Counted from the first letter of the stretch, positions 22,988 through 34,620 are shown. The stretch: DNA of 64,000 nucleotides from Lichina pygmaea (GCA_963422465.1 OY730175.1:1054001-1118000), one strand, 5' to 3'. The notes: a model not told the origin generated them from the sequence alone. Numbers and translations: made by a program.

Positions 22988-23705
22988 CTGTCATCTCCTC
23001 TCTCCAACATTGTCCCAACATTGCAATAGCCTCTGCTATAGCCTTGCTATAGCTCTTCTTAGTAGATCACTCCTAATACTGCCTGCCTAGCTAGAGTTTA
23101 CCTCTAGCTAGACTATCCTTCATGCAAAGCACCACAAGAGCTATAGCTCTTGAATTGGTTTGAGCACAGAACAGTTGGCAACATAGTCACTTTTGCTGAC
23201 TAGGTAGTTGTGGCTTCCAGCCTAGCAACTCCTTTGTGACTAGGCTCTGAAGGTACTGTGTTGACTTGCAGGTAAGTCTCAGCCTCCAGTCTCTTGGCTT
23301 TGTGGCGCAGTCACTCCTGACACTTGGACTCAGCCTCGGCTTTGGTTGGGCCCAGAGGATAGACAACTGCTGCACAAGATCAAACAGCAAGCACAACACC
23401 AAGATGAACTGGGACAGGAAGAAGGCCAGCAGTAGGGCTGAGAGAAGCAGCAGTGTGCTGGCTGTCGATTGTCGTGGCAGTGCCCAAAGAGGACGCGGCT
23501 CTGGCAGAGAAGCCTTTGTTGACAAGAAGGTTGAAGGTGACATTTCCACCCCACTGTGACTACAGCCAACATCATGGCAGAACTTGTGTTAGTCAGGCTG
23601 AGCCAGAGTGCCCAAGGCAGAAGCAAGAGCATGGACCTGTTGTGCTTGTGCAGAACTGTCTCAGCCTCCAGCCTCTTGGCTTTGTGGTGCAGTCGCTTCT
23701 GACAC
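22988..23705. other. Unassigned low-GC stretch with a 50-bp direct repeat
   Basis: No gene is firmly supported. A ~50-bp sequence beginning TCTCAGCCTCCAGTCTCTTG occurs near 23277 and again near 23659, about 382 bp apart. The minus strand of 23187-23632 has an open frame with one strongly hydrophobic run (STLLLLSALLLAFFLSQFI), possibly a remnant of a membrane protein gene, but I cannot name it. Confidence 0.4.
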
Positions 23706-23944
23706 TGCTTTTCACTATTTTTTATTTATTTATTTGATTCTTACACTGATAGTAGCTTTTCAGCCATGCAGATCTTCTAGCTAAGAGTGATTTTCTTCAG
23801 AAAACCTTTAGAGGAATAAAAACTGAAGACTGGGGGTGACTAGAGGATGTAGCAAAAGGAAATCTTGTAGTGACTGGTAGAAAGAAAACTTCTAGATATT
23901 AGAGTGTGAATAGTGGAGTTTGAAAGCCAGATGCTTTTCACTAT
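23706..23944 (-). mobile_element. 5'-truncated LINE copy with 13-bp target duplication
   Basis: The insert 23719-23931 (213 bp) starts on the + strand with TTTTTATTTATTTATTTGA, the complement of an (AAAT)n-type tail, and then matches the 3' end of the LINE at 11018-11170. It is bracketed by a perfect 13-bp duplication TGCTTTTCACTAT (23706-23718 and 23932-23944). Severe 5' truncation, an A-rich tail and a long target duplication are the hallmarks of target-primed reverse transcription. Confidence 0.92.
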
Positions 23945-24076
23945 AGTCATCAGCTTTGTGAGTGATCAGCCACACACTTGAGCTCCCTCTTGTTACCAGT
24001 TCCTGCTGATCTGATGCACATCACAGGTGACTGAGGTGGGTTTGTACCTGGCCAGGGCATTGGTGCATCATGGCTG

Positions 24077-25010
24077 GTGGGTGCCACAGCACTTGATTGT
24101 ATGTTGAGTTCCTCCTCCACCTTCTCTCCTCTCCTCCTCCCAGTGATGCCTGTTCTCAGGCTGCTGTGCACCACATCACTGACAGCACACCAGATTTATA
24201 TTATAGCCTTGATCCTGGTCTGGGGTGCTCTTACATTGCTGCTTATGGACTCCAAGCACCCAGTCTGGCAGCTCTACCTGGGCACCACTGTGACAGCTGG
24301 TGTTGCTGACATCATCATCTGTGCTCTCTTGATTGCTGTTGTACCAGCATGGAACTAGTTCAAGAACATGCAGCTTGCTATCTGTGTTGTTTGTGTCACC
24401 CTGATTGGTCTGTGATCCACTGTCTGCTTCAGCATAGTGTGTCATCATCAGGACAAGCAGGTTGTGGCAAAGAGGGAAATCTCACCACTCCTGAACAAGA
24501 ACATGCTCCCAGTAGAAACCACTCACTTGACCCAGTATGGCACAGTGATAGTGATGGCCACTGATACTGCAGATGTCCAGTGCAACCTGGAAGACAACAA
24601 GAACCATCTGGTCAACAAGAACAACAAGGAAGCCAGGAAGCAGCAATGCCAGTGTATGCAGGAGCAGGGCAGGTGGTGGAGCTACCTGAAAGACTTTGCT
24701 CTCTTCATCCCCTATGTCATCCCACTCAAGGATCAACAGGCCCAGACTGCTATGTCCATCACCCTCTTCTGCATCATGGCCAAGCACTTCCTGAATGTCT
24801 TGACTCTGAGGCAGCTGGGTATTATCACCAACAAGCTGGCCAATAGCACTGGAGCAGGTGAGCTTTTGTGTTATGACTGCAATCATTGCTGAGTGAGATA
24901 ACCTCTCTTCTCTCACCTCCTCTTGTGCACCTCTCCACTGACACATCATAGGTTGCATGCCATCAACAGAGATCCTCCTCTGTTTCTCTTCAGGTTTCTG
25001 TTCTTGTCCA
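24077..25010 (+). pseudogene. ABC transporter (HMT1/ABCB6-like) N-terminal fragment, broken
   Basis: The readable block at about 24437-24860 includes RWWSYLKDFALFIPYVIPL, then AMSITLFCIMAKHFLNVLTL and RQLGIITNKLANSTG. This resembles the first core transmembrane segments of half-size ABC transporters of the HMT1/ABCB6/ATM group, whose vacuolar or mitochondrial members export metal-thiol conjugates. Upstream (24077-24358) a hydrophobic region fits the extra N-terminal membrane domain of HMT1 types. TGA/TAG codons lie between these blocks (near 24356 and 24412). A GTGAGC donor (24858) and a later acceptor suggest an intron. No Walker A, signature or Walker B motif follows: the gene stops at the Gypsy target site at 25011. 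Confidence 0.65.
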
Positions 25011-25015
25011 CCTGT

Positions 25016-25615
25016 TGTTACGACCCAGGGGATGGGAGCTACTTATTTATAGGCAATCAGGCTGTGGGCCAGGCAAGAGGACACCATGGAAGTCAAGTGA
25101 CCAACCAACAAGGGGTCACGTGACTGTTGAGACACACACAGGAGTCTCGACACAGCATGCATGAAGCATCAAGACAATCTCACCAGTCTTGATGCAGGGT
25201 GCATGAAGCATCAAGACAATCTCACCAGTCTTGACGCAGGATGCATGAAGTATCAAGACAATCTCACCAGTCTTGACGCAGGGTGCATAACATGGTGGGA
25301 CTGTCAAGACAATCTCACCTGTCTTGACGTCAAGACTGTCAAGACAATCTTGATTGTCTTGACAGGCCAGCACTATATAGTCCGGCGATAGTTCCCTTAT
25401 GGAACAATCGTCTTCAACTCATGTTGTGATCCAGACAACTAGATCTACTTCAATACAATCCTTTGTACGAAGCCGTTGATCAGGTGTCACCACCACCACA
25501 TTCCACCAAACCCCTTCGCACTTCTTGACACTCCTCTCCTGCGAGAACCAACCCGCCTTCCACCTCTCACCCTAATCCTATACTCAGATAGGACAGTACA
25601 GTACAGACTACAACA
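25016..25615 (+). repeat. 5' LTR of old Gypsy element, with 42-bp U3 repeats
   Basis: 600 bp, TGTTACGACC to CAACA. Between about 25159 and 25290 it holds three and a half copies of a 42-bp unit. Each copy contains arms CATCAAGAC and GTCTTGATG (or a near variant) around an 11-base spacer. A CACTATATAG box lies downstream near 25371. Confidence 0.92.
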
Positions 25616-28600
25616 CTTTGAAGACCCTCAAGGATGAGTACCTCAGGAGCAACCAACCCCAACTTCCCAGATAGAAAGATTAGTGTCGCCAAGCCAGACC
25701 TGTTCTACGGTGAAAGAAACAAGGTTGACGACTGGCTCATGCAACTCCAAGTCTACTTTCAATTCCAACCAGAGATGAAGCTGCCTAAGGAAAAGTGGCC
25801 CCTCTTTGCAACCACTTACATGAGAGGCAATGCTTATTGATAGATCAAGCCCTACGTCAACAAACATCTCTCAGGAAACAGAGACTACGACAGCACAACA
25901 GAATGGATGACAAAATGGACATGATTCAAGAACAAGATCAAAAGGATCCTTGGACTATCTAACAAAGACAAAGTGGCTATACAAATAATCCAGCACATCA
26001 AACAACAACGCTCAGCCGCAGAGTACACCACGCAGTTCAAACAATACTCAGTACTGACTGACTGGGATGACAACACCCTGATGGTCATGTACTGACGTGG
26101 ACTCAAGGAAAATGTGAAGGATGAAATCACCTTTGACAGATGAGCGGTCGACACACTGGACAAACTCATCACACAAGCAATCAACATCGATGACAAACTA
26201 TTTGAGCAAGTGATGGAGAAACGCCACAACGGAGGATACAGCCACCCCGCATGGTATATGAGCAACCACTACAAGCTGCCTAACAAGACACCACCACATG
26301 ATCCATATGGCTATGCACCCATGGAACTGGATGCAGTCCACCACAAGGGAAGGTTCACGAAGGGAAGGAACAACAAAAAGGGGAAAGCACTGAAGTGCTA
26401 TGCCTGTGGCAAGCTAGGCCACATGGCGAAAGACTGTTATTCAAAGAACAAGGTGCACTGACAGCAACTTAATACGCTTGACGGAGACTGGAATGTCATC
26501 AAGCCAGAGGACCCACCAGGAGAGGCTCAGCTATCCCTTGAACAATAGGACAACTACGATCAGACATTGGAAGCAGCCCACCAACTGGCAACATCAGGAG
26601 GCAAGGACCTACCAGAACTGACAGGTCAGGACAAGGGACAGGAGCCCTTAACCACCTCTGATGGGGACCGAGATGAACCTGCGTCTATCAAAGAAGAAAT
26701 ACCACAAGGAAGCTATGCTTACAGCATGGACCCACAAAATCTACGGCACGGCGAACTACAGTGGAGGTTTTGCACAAAGCACTACTGCACCTACCACGAA
26801 CAACTACGAAGGTATGGAGGACATTCACCCTACCACGCCACCTGCCACAAGCATTGGGTCAATTGCGAGAAGGATGCGTGTGAGATCTATCTTTGGGACA
26901 AACACCAACACACTGCATTCCCCGGGCACACACATGATTGGCATGAACACCTCATGTTTCTACAGTAAGGCAACAACCACAACTGCTACGTCAACAATTG
27001 GCAGTACTGCCTCAAGCCTGGATGTGACAAGCATCAGCAAGACAAATTCATGAACAGATTCCTCAGGACTGATGGGAATAGCTGGACCCATTGCCCAGTC
27101 AGTGGAAAGACACTTCAATCAGGAAAAGACTGAACTCTCTTGTCAAGGGGTGACATCGGGAGCTCAACAACATGACCCCTAGCAACGCAAAGCACCTGTG
27201 ATTACCTGTGTCACTACACGCCAACATGCCAGTACGGACATACGCACTTGTTGACTCTGGAGCCAGTGGAAACTACATTTCAAGACAACTTTACAACACC
27301 CTCGGCACTGGAAGGAGACGCAAGCAGCAGCCCTACCAGCTCGCAATGGCAAATGGACAGACAGAGCTAGTCTGCCATGAGACGCAGCCAATAGAAATGG
27401 TTACTGGACACCATGCTGAAAGGATCCACCTTGATATTGTCAAGTTGGCCACTCAGGATATCTATTTGGGGATGCCTTGGCTAAAGAAGCACAACCCAGT
27501 TGTTAACTGGAAGACAGGAGTACTCACGTTTAGGAACTGCACTAACAACACAGCTCAGACCTGTTACCAGCCGCAGAAGGCGTGGACAGATGAGGGAAGG
27601 AGTCCTCAGTGGAACCTCACCAACAGAAAGGACAACTCTCAAGAGAAGAGGTCCACCTTGACAGGCACACCCCGGAACCAGGTGGCCAAACAGTCAGAGA
27701 TGAAGAGAGAGGAAGTTGTTAACCCTCTGGAGATCCCTGAAGAGTACTGACCTGGGTATGATAACCTCTTTCAGGAAGAGACAACAACAGCAGTGTTGCC
27801 TAAGCACCAACCTTGGGATCATGAGATCAAGTTGCAACCAGGGATGGAGCCAGGATTTGGACCAATTTACCAGTTATCAGAGAAAGAGCTCCAAGTACTT
27901 CGCGAGTACCTGGAGGAAAACCTGAAAAAAGGTTTCATTCAAGAATCTCAATCGCCAGCAGGATACCCAATACTATTCGCACCAAAGAAAGACAGAAGTC
28001 TTCAACTTTGTGTGGATTACAGGAAACTCAACAACATTACCATCAAGAACTGATATCTGTTGCCAAATGCGAACGAATTGCGAGACAGGATCAGCCAAGC
28101 TACAATCTTTACCAAGCTGGACTTGAAAGGAGTATACAACCTGATACACATGAAAGAAGGAGAAGAATGGAAGACAGCCTTCAGAACCTGATACAGACAC
28201 TACAAGTATCTGGTTATGCCATTCAGACTCACAAACACACCAGCAACATGTCAAGCATTGATCAACAACATCATCAGAGCACACCTGGACCAAACAGCTA
28301 TCGCCTACCTGGACAACATTCTTGTCTACTCGAACATGCAACAGGAACATACCAAACATGTGAAGGATGTTCTACGATACCTACAAGAGGCAGGGCTCAA
28401 GCTCAACCTGAAGAAATGCGAGTTCAACAAACTGGAAGTTGAATTCCTCGGATACATCACAGGGATTGAAGGGATCAAGATTGACTCTGAGAAAATCAAA
28501 GTGATTCAGTAATGGCCAACACCGACATCAGTTAAGGAAGTACAAGCCTTCCTAGGATTTGCCAACTTCAACTGACAGTTTATCAAGAACTACTCACAGA

Positions 28601-30604
28601 TGGCAACACCACTGACAGAACTCACAAAGAAGGACATGGAGTACCAGTGGACGGAGAGATAACAAAAAGTATTCCAACAGCTCAAGGACACTTGCGCCAA
28701 GGAACTAGTTCTCCTCAACTTCAAGACAGGCTAACCGACACGAATCAAGACAGACGCTTCAGATCAGGCAGTGGGAGCATGTCTATGCCAACAGGCAGAC
28801 GGCAAGTGGCACCCAGTTGCCTACTACTCACGAAAAATGACACAAGCGGAACAAAACTATGATATCCACGACAAAGAGCTACTGGCAGTTGTCAACACAC
28901 TCGAACACTGGAGAGTGTACGCAGAAAGCAGTTCTGAACTCACTATTCTCACAGACCACAAGAATCTGACAACGTTCACGACAACCAAGAAGCTGAACAG
29001 ACGGCAAGTCAGATGGGCTGAACTCCTAGGGCAACACAAGTTCAAGATCTTGTACACCCCTGGACAAGACAATAGGAGAGCAGACGCACTAAGCTGACAA
29101 AAAGACCACATGGAAGATGATGAACACCAAGGAATGATCTTACAGCAGGACCAGCAAGGAAACCTGGTGCCTCAACCACAGATCAACGAGCTCACGGCAG
29201 AAGACACTGGAGAACTAATAAGGAACTACCATGATAATCCAGCACATGGTCACCCAGGAATCTCCAAGACCACAGACCTTATCCAACGGGCAGGGAACAA
29301 TGTCATTAACCTCTGACAACATGTCACAAACTACATCAGCAAGTGTCTACTATGCCAGAAAAACAAACATGGAAGACATAAGCCATACAGAGAAGGACAC
29401 CTGAACACGATACCGAGAGGCCTGTGGGAAGACGTGTCAATGGACTTCATCACAAAGCTACCCAAGTCTAAAGACCCAGTCACAGGAATCACCTACGACT
29501 TGATTATGGTGATAGTGGACAGATTCACAAAATATCTAATAGTGGTACTGTTCAAGGAGACCCACACAGCAGAACAGTTGGGACACCTCCTACTGGACAG
29601 ATTGGTCAGAGACCACAGAGTTCTGATCACGGTCATTACAGACAGAGATAAACTCTTCACATCCAACTACTGGAAGACAATCAGTGCAGCCATGGGAACA
29701 AAACCCAAAATGTCTACGGCCTATCACCCACGAACTGACAGCCAGACAGAGCGAGTGAACCAAGTCCTGGAGACTTACTTATGGCATTACATCAACAAGA
29801 CCCACAGCAATTGGGTACAGTTATTACCAGTGGCACAGCTGGCAATCAACCAGCACAGATCAGACTCAACAAAGGAATCGCTATTTTTTGCCAATTTTGG
29901 ACGACATGCGAACATCGGGATGCCAAGCAGAGCTTCACCAAACACGGAGAAAGCACTCCAACACAACAAGCTCCTACGACAAACACACACGATGATGAGG
30001 CACTACCTTCAAGAGACCTCAGAAAAAATGCAATGTCAAATGGACAAGAAATCAAAAATGGCACCTCAGCTAAAGAAGGGGGATAAAGTCTACCTCCTCA
30101 CAAGAAATTGGAGAACAAAGAAACCAAGAACAAAGAAACTGGACCATGTTAAGGTCGGACCATTTTCAGTCGAAGAAAAAACCAGACCAGTCAACATCAG
30201 ACTGCGACTACTGAGAGACGCTCGGGTACACCCAAACTTTCACATCTCAATGATCAAATTAGCCGACCAGAACACACCCTTGCAGGAAACATTTCATTAC
30301 CAACCAGAGGAAGAACAGGAGTTCGAGGCTGAACAGATCCTGAAGAGAAAAGGTCAGCAATACCTTGTCAAGTGGAAAAACTACCCAGACTCGGAAAATA
30401 CCTGGGAGCCACTCAGGAACCTCGCGAACTGCCAGCTCCTCCTGCAGCAGTTCTGGCAGAAGCAGGACTGAACAGCTCAGCCTGCAGCACGGACGCGTCA
30501 ATGACTGTCGCCGACAAGTCTTCACCATCTGCCTCCATTTCAGCAACAAGGCACTGGAGCTTCTTCTTTGCTCGACCCTCAGCACCCTCAAGAACCTTTC
30601 ACTT

Positions 30605-30790
30605 TCAGGACACACGAGCCTGCAGCTTGGCAAGCTGCTCAACAAGAGCATCCCGCTTGGCCTCATCGACAGCCAAATCCTTGCGAAGGTTATCCCGAGT
30701 CATGTTCAGCGACTCCCAAGAAAGTGACACACAGGACTTCCCACAACAAGTGCATTCAGCGCACTTCAACTTATCGTTGTTGTCAGACAT
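30605..30790 (-). other. Antisense Cys-rich, coiled-coil frame in old Gypsy element
   Basis: Minus-strand frame starting MSDNNDKLKCAECTCCGKSC and continuing into a heptad-like stretch (NLRKDLAVDEAKRDALVEQL). It lies between the chromodomain end and the 3' LTR and runs opposite to gag-pol. The same position and polarity are seen in the decayed element at 21.3-23.0 kb. The start codon and composition suggest a former gene of the element; its role is unknown to me. Confidence 0.55.
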
Positions 30791-30957
30791 TCAGAAGCAA
30801 GGCTTGTGGTTCAAAACACAGAAGTCACACGGAGCAAGCGACACAAAGTTATGATCACGGATCTGGGCTGCCAGTTGGTTTTGGTAAGCAGAGGCATGTG
30901 ATTTTGCAGACATACTCAAGAATTCATCAGGACGATGAATGAAGGAGAGGAGGGTAG

Positions 30958-31557
30958 TGTTACGACCCAGGGGATGGGAGCCACTTATTTATAGGCAATC
31001 AGGCTGTGGGCCAGGCAAGAGGACACCATGGAAGTCAAGTGACCAACCAACAAGGGGTCACGTGACTGTCGAGACACACACAGGAGTCTCGACGCAGCAT
31101 GCATAAAGCATCAAGACAATCTCACCAGTCTTGATGCAGGGTGCATGAAGCATCAAGACAATCTCACCAGTCTTGACGCAGGATGTATGAAGCATCAAGA
31201 CAATCTCACCAGTCTCAACGCAGGGTGCATAACATGGTGGGACTGTCAAGACAATCTCACCTGTCTTGACGTCAAGACTGTCGAGACAATCTCGATCATC
31301 TTGACAGGCCAGCACTATATAGTCCGGCGATAGTTCCCTTATGGAACAATCGTCTTCAACTCATGTTGTGATCCAGACAACTAGATCTACTTCAATACAA
31401 TCCTTTGTACGAAGCCGTTGATCAGGTGTCACCACCACCACGTTCCACCAAACCTCTTCGCGCTCCTTGACACTCCTCTCCTGCGAGAACCAACCCGCCT
31501 TCCACCTCTCGCCCTAATCCTATACTCGGATAGGACGGTACGGTACGGACCGCAACA
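30958..31557 (+). repeat. 3' LTR of old Gypsy element
   Basis: 600 bp, the partner of 25016-25615. The U3 repeat array is kept at about 31101-31230 with the same 42-bp period. Confidence 0.92.
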
Positions 31558-31599
31558 CCTGTCTGGGTGGTGTTAGGCACTTCATGTCAGTCCTTGTCA

Positions 31600-32280
31600 G
31601 CCAATGTGATCAGTAGCTAACTGATTGCTTTCTAGGCAATCTCCAGCAGTGAGCTGTTGATCCCTCTCTCCACAGCTGGGACCTTGAAGGTGCCACACAG
31701 CTGGCTGCCAGCAGGAGAGTCTTTGGTCTCTGGCCTACCAACTCTCTTTGCAGATCAGTCACTAGCTGATCTTATAGGCAGTCTCCAGCTTGCAGCTGTC
31801 AACTCCTCCCTCCGTGACTGGGGCTCCAAGAGCACCACACAGTCAGTCTTCAGCAGGTGAGCTTTCAGCCTCTGGCCTAGTGACCCCCTCCCTGTCACGG
31901 TTCTGGCCCAGTTGCATATCTGGCACAAGTCACGCACCTTGCCGGGAAGTTCCATCTGCACTGTTGCCTGTTTGCTCCGCCGTATCCCCTGCCTATAAGA
32001 ACTTCTCCTGCTTCCCCAGCTTCTTCTCTTCTTCTTTTCTCTTTTCCTTCCTTGTCTTTCGTCTTGTACATCAATCCAAGTCTCAAGTCTCAAGCCAAGT
32101 CAGGTCAAGGTTACCGAATCAGTTAGGCTCGAGTTCTGCTCTGCTATTGCCTCGTCACACTCCCTGCAGATCAGCTACTAACTGATCTGTTAGGTGATCT
32201 CCAGCAGTGAGCTGTCGATCCCTCTCTCCACAGCTGGGGTCTTGGAGGCACACAACAGCTGACTTCCCACAGTCAATCAA
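31600..32280. repeat. Minisatellite of ~100-130-bp units, split by a solo LTR
   Basis: Three diverged copies of a unit that begins GATCAGT(C)(A)CTA(A/G)CTGAT and contains CTCCAGCAGTGAGCTGT and TCCACAGCTGGG-like segments can be aligned (near 31608, 31753 and 32166). The third unit is interrupted by the solo LTR at 31893-32159, so the array is older than that insertion. Confidence 0.7.
31893..32159 (+). mobile_element. Solo LTR (Gypsy family 1) with target duplication
   Basis: 267 bp from TGTCACGG to GTCACA, flanked by a perfect duplication CTCCC (31888-31892, 32160-32164). It belongs to the same shorter LTR subtype as the solo LTR at 8907-9173. It lies in a minisatellite unit. Confidence 0.93.
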
Positions 32281-33000
32281 TAATCTTAGCCTATAGCTAA
32301 TTGACTTCTTTTCTCACCAGCAATCAGGTCTTTAATAGGCACCTCCATCACTTCCATAGCTAGTAGCCCTGCAGGCTCCAGTGCCGCGGTGGTGCTCCAG
32401 TAGCCTGACTAGTCAGCACTATCCCACCATAGAGCTGGCAGCCCTGTAAGGCTTCAGTCCTCCAAGGCTTCTGCCCACCAGTTTCTGCAACATTGTCAGA
32501 TGCTGGCACCCCTTTCTAGAGTATGCTTTTTTGTAGCTAGGTGTAGATGTAGGTAGAGCTCTTATAGCTAGTACCTGGCACAGGCATTCACCCTCTGTGC
32601 TTGCACCTGTGGCTAGGGTGAGAGCTAGTCTCACTCTCACCCCCCCCCCCTGCACCCGCCTCCTGGTGGGTGGGGAGTGTACTCTCTGTCTCCAACTACT
32701 AGCCCTGCCGGGCCCTCCTTCAGAGTAGCTTGCTAGACTCTGCTAGAGACTTCTCTGGCTAGAGGTGCACTAGTCTCTAGTCTTGCCCTGCTTACTACTT
32801 CCAAATAGTAGTTGTGGTTGCTGCAGAACTCTGCCAGCAACTTGGTAGCAATAGGGTTGCAGCCCCACTGGCATTTGCACAGGCTCTTTTAGAGCCTGCT
32901 ACCCCAAGATTCTGTATGTTCTGCAACCTTGCTAGTAATGTAGTTCAATTTAGCTTAGCACAACCTTATAGGTCTGCTAGCTAGCTTGAAGCCTCTCTGT
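32281..33000. other. Unassigned low-complexity DNA between minisatellites
   Basis: Rich in CTAG and CTAGCT words, with a C homopolymer near 32640-32651. No coding frame or known repeat is recognised. Confidence 0.45.
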
Positions 33001-34620
33001 AGACTCATCACCATGTAGGCTGACTCTGCAGCATGGCACCTAGGCCCTGCAGGTCACTATGCACTGCATCACACTATAGTTCTAGAAGTCCGCCTGCTTT
33101 GCAGCGTGGCTTCTGCACATCACCCACACATCAGTGGTGTGCACTCAGGCTGCACCCTCCTTCTAGAAGACACTCAAGCCTAGGAGCTCACCCACCTTGC
33201 CTCCGCAGGGCGCAAAAGCAGCTCCTTGACATCTGCGTACCCACACGCCCGCAGCGCGCGGTCGGGCCGGGGCTTCTCAAAGTCAACTACGCTCTAGGAG
33301 TTCACCCACCTCACCCCCGCCAGGTGTGAAGCAGCTCCTTGACATCTGCGTACCTGTGTGCCTGCAGTGCGCAGTCAGGCCGGGGCTTCTCAAAGTCAAC
33401 CACACCCTAGAAGTTCACCCACCTTGCCCCCACCAGGTGTGAAGCAGCTTCTTCAAGGTACCCACACACCCCACAGCATGCAGTCAGGCTGGAGCTTATT
33501 AGAGCCACCTAAGCCCTTGGAGTCTGCCTGCTTTGCAGCATGGCTCCTGCACGTCACCCACACATCAGTGGTGTGAAATCAGACTGCGCCCTCCTTCTAG
33601 GAGGTGCTCAAGCCTAGGAGTTCACCCACCTCACCCCTGCAGAGTGCAAGCAGCTCCTTCAGGGTACCCGCACACCTGCAGTGTGGCTTCTGCATGTTGC
33701 CCACATATCAGTGGTGTGCAATCAGGCTGCGCCCTCCTTCTAGGAGGCGCTCTAGCCTAGGAGTTCACCCACCCTGCCCCTGCAGAGCATGGAGCAGCTC
33801 CTTCAATGTGCCCACACACCCCCAGTGCACAGTCAGGCCGGGGCTTCTCAAAGTCAACCACACCCTAGGAGTTTGCCCACCTCACCCCCACCGGGCGTGA
33901 AGCAGCTCCTTCGAGGCACCTGCACACCTGTGGCGCACCATTGGGCAGGGGACTCCTCAGTGTCACACAAGCCCTAGGGGCCCACATGCTTCACAGTGCG
34001 GTGTTGGGCAGGGGGCTCCTCAGTGCCACACAAGCCCTTGTCCACCTGCTTTGCAGCGCGGCCCCTTGCATGGTGCCCACACAGCTGCGGTGTGTGTTCA
34101 GACTAGGCCCTCCTGCTAGGAGGCGCCCTAGCCTAGGAGCCTGCCTGCCTCGCGCCCTGCAGGGTGCAAGAGCAGCTCCTTCAACGCACCCGCGCGCCTG
34201 TGGCGCACTGTCGGGCAGGGGACTCCTCAGTGTCACACAAGCCCTAGGGGCCCGCCTGCTTCACAGTGCGGCGTTGGGCAGGGGGCTCCTCAGTGCCACA
34301 CAAGCCCTCGTCCACCTGCTTCGCAGTGCGGCCCCTGCACGGTGCCCACACAGCCGTGGTGTGTGTTCAGACTAGGCCCTCCTGCTAGGAGGCACCCTAG
34401 CCTAGGAGCCTGCCTGCCTTGCCCCTGCAGGGTGCGAGAGCAGCTCCATCAAGACACCCGTGCGCCTGCGCGCCCGCAGGGCGCTGCTGGGCCAGGGCTC
34501 CTCAGAGCCACACAAGCCCTCGCAGTCTGCCCACTTTGTGGCGCGGCTTCTGCACAGCGCCTGCGCAGCCGTGGTGTGTAGCAGGGTTGGTGCTGGTGCT
34601 CATCTCACTTCAGTTCGTAT
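33000..34620. repeat. GC-rich minisatellite array with higher-order units
   Basis: Related segments recur many times: GGGGCTTCTCAAAGTCAAC, GTGAAGCAGCTCCTT, CTAGGAGTTCACCCACCT, TCAGACTAGGCCCTCCTGCT. In the first kilobase the base unit is about 110-150 bp. From 34.02 kb a composite unit of about 273 bp is repeated (CAGTGCCACACAAGCCC at 34020 and 34293). 273 is a multiple of three, which is why long Pro/Arg/Ala-rich open frames cross the array; I do not consider them genes. Confidence 0.85.

Larger units (their letters stand above)
25011..31562 (+). mobile_element. Full-length chromodomain Gypsy (Ty3) element, old
   Basis: Element 25016-31557 between perfect 5-bp target duplications CCTGT (25011-25015, 31558-31562). 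LTRs of 600 bp each differ at about 24 sites, all transitions by eye (about 4%). Parts in order: gag (from about 25.63 kb) with CCHC knuckle CYACGKLGHMAKDC (about 26.4), protease with VDSGAS (about 27.25), reverse transcriptase with YLDN at the catalytic box position (about 27.8-28.5), RNase H (about 28.7-29.1), integrase (about 29.4-30.2), chromodomain YLVKWKNYPDSENTWEP (about 30.36-30.42). An antisense Cys-rich frame lies before the 3' LTR, and a purine tract (GAAGGAGAGGAGGG) adjoins it. It is broken, with well over ten interruptions. It landed next to the ABC transporter fragment. Confidence 0.92.

Noticed and set aside
25150-25340. CRISPR-like array
   Set aside because: The regularly spaced 42-bp units are contiguous tandem repeats without unique spacers, lie in an LTR, and the genome is eukaryotic.
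25634-30470. Alternative genetic code (TGA read as an amino acid) to explain many TGA codons in the old Gypsy element
   Set aside because: Host genes in the window use TGA as a normal stop (LSM8, ERV29, LEO1, transporter), and the decay pattern is better explained by transitions.
33000-34620. Long Pro/Arg/Ala-rich open frames
   Set aside because: They follow the tandem-repeat period and exist because the composite unit is a multiple of three; no domain is seen.
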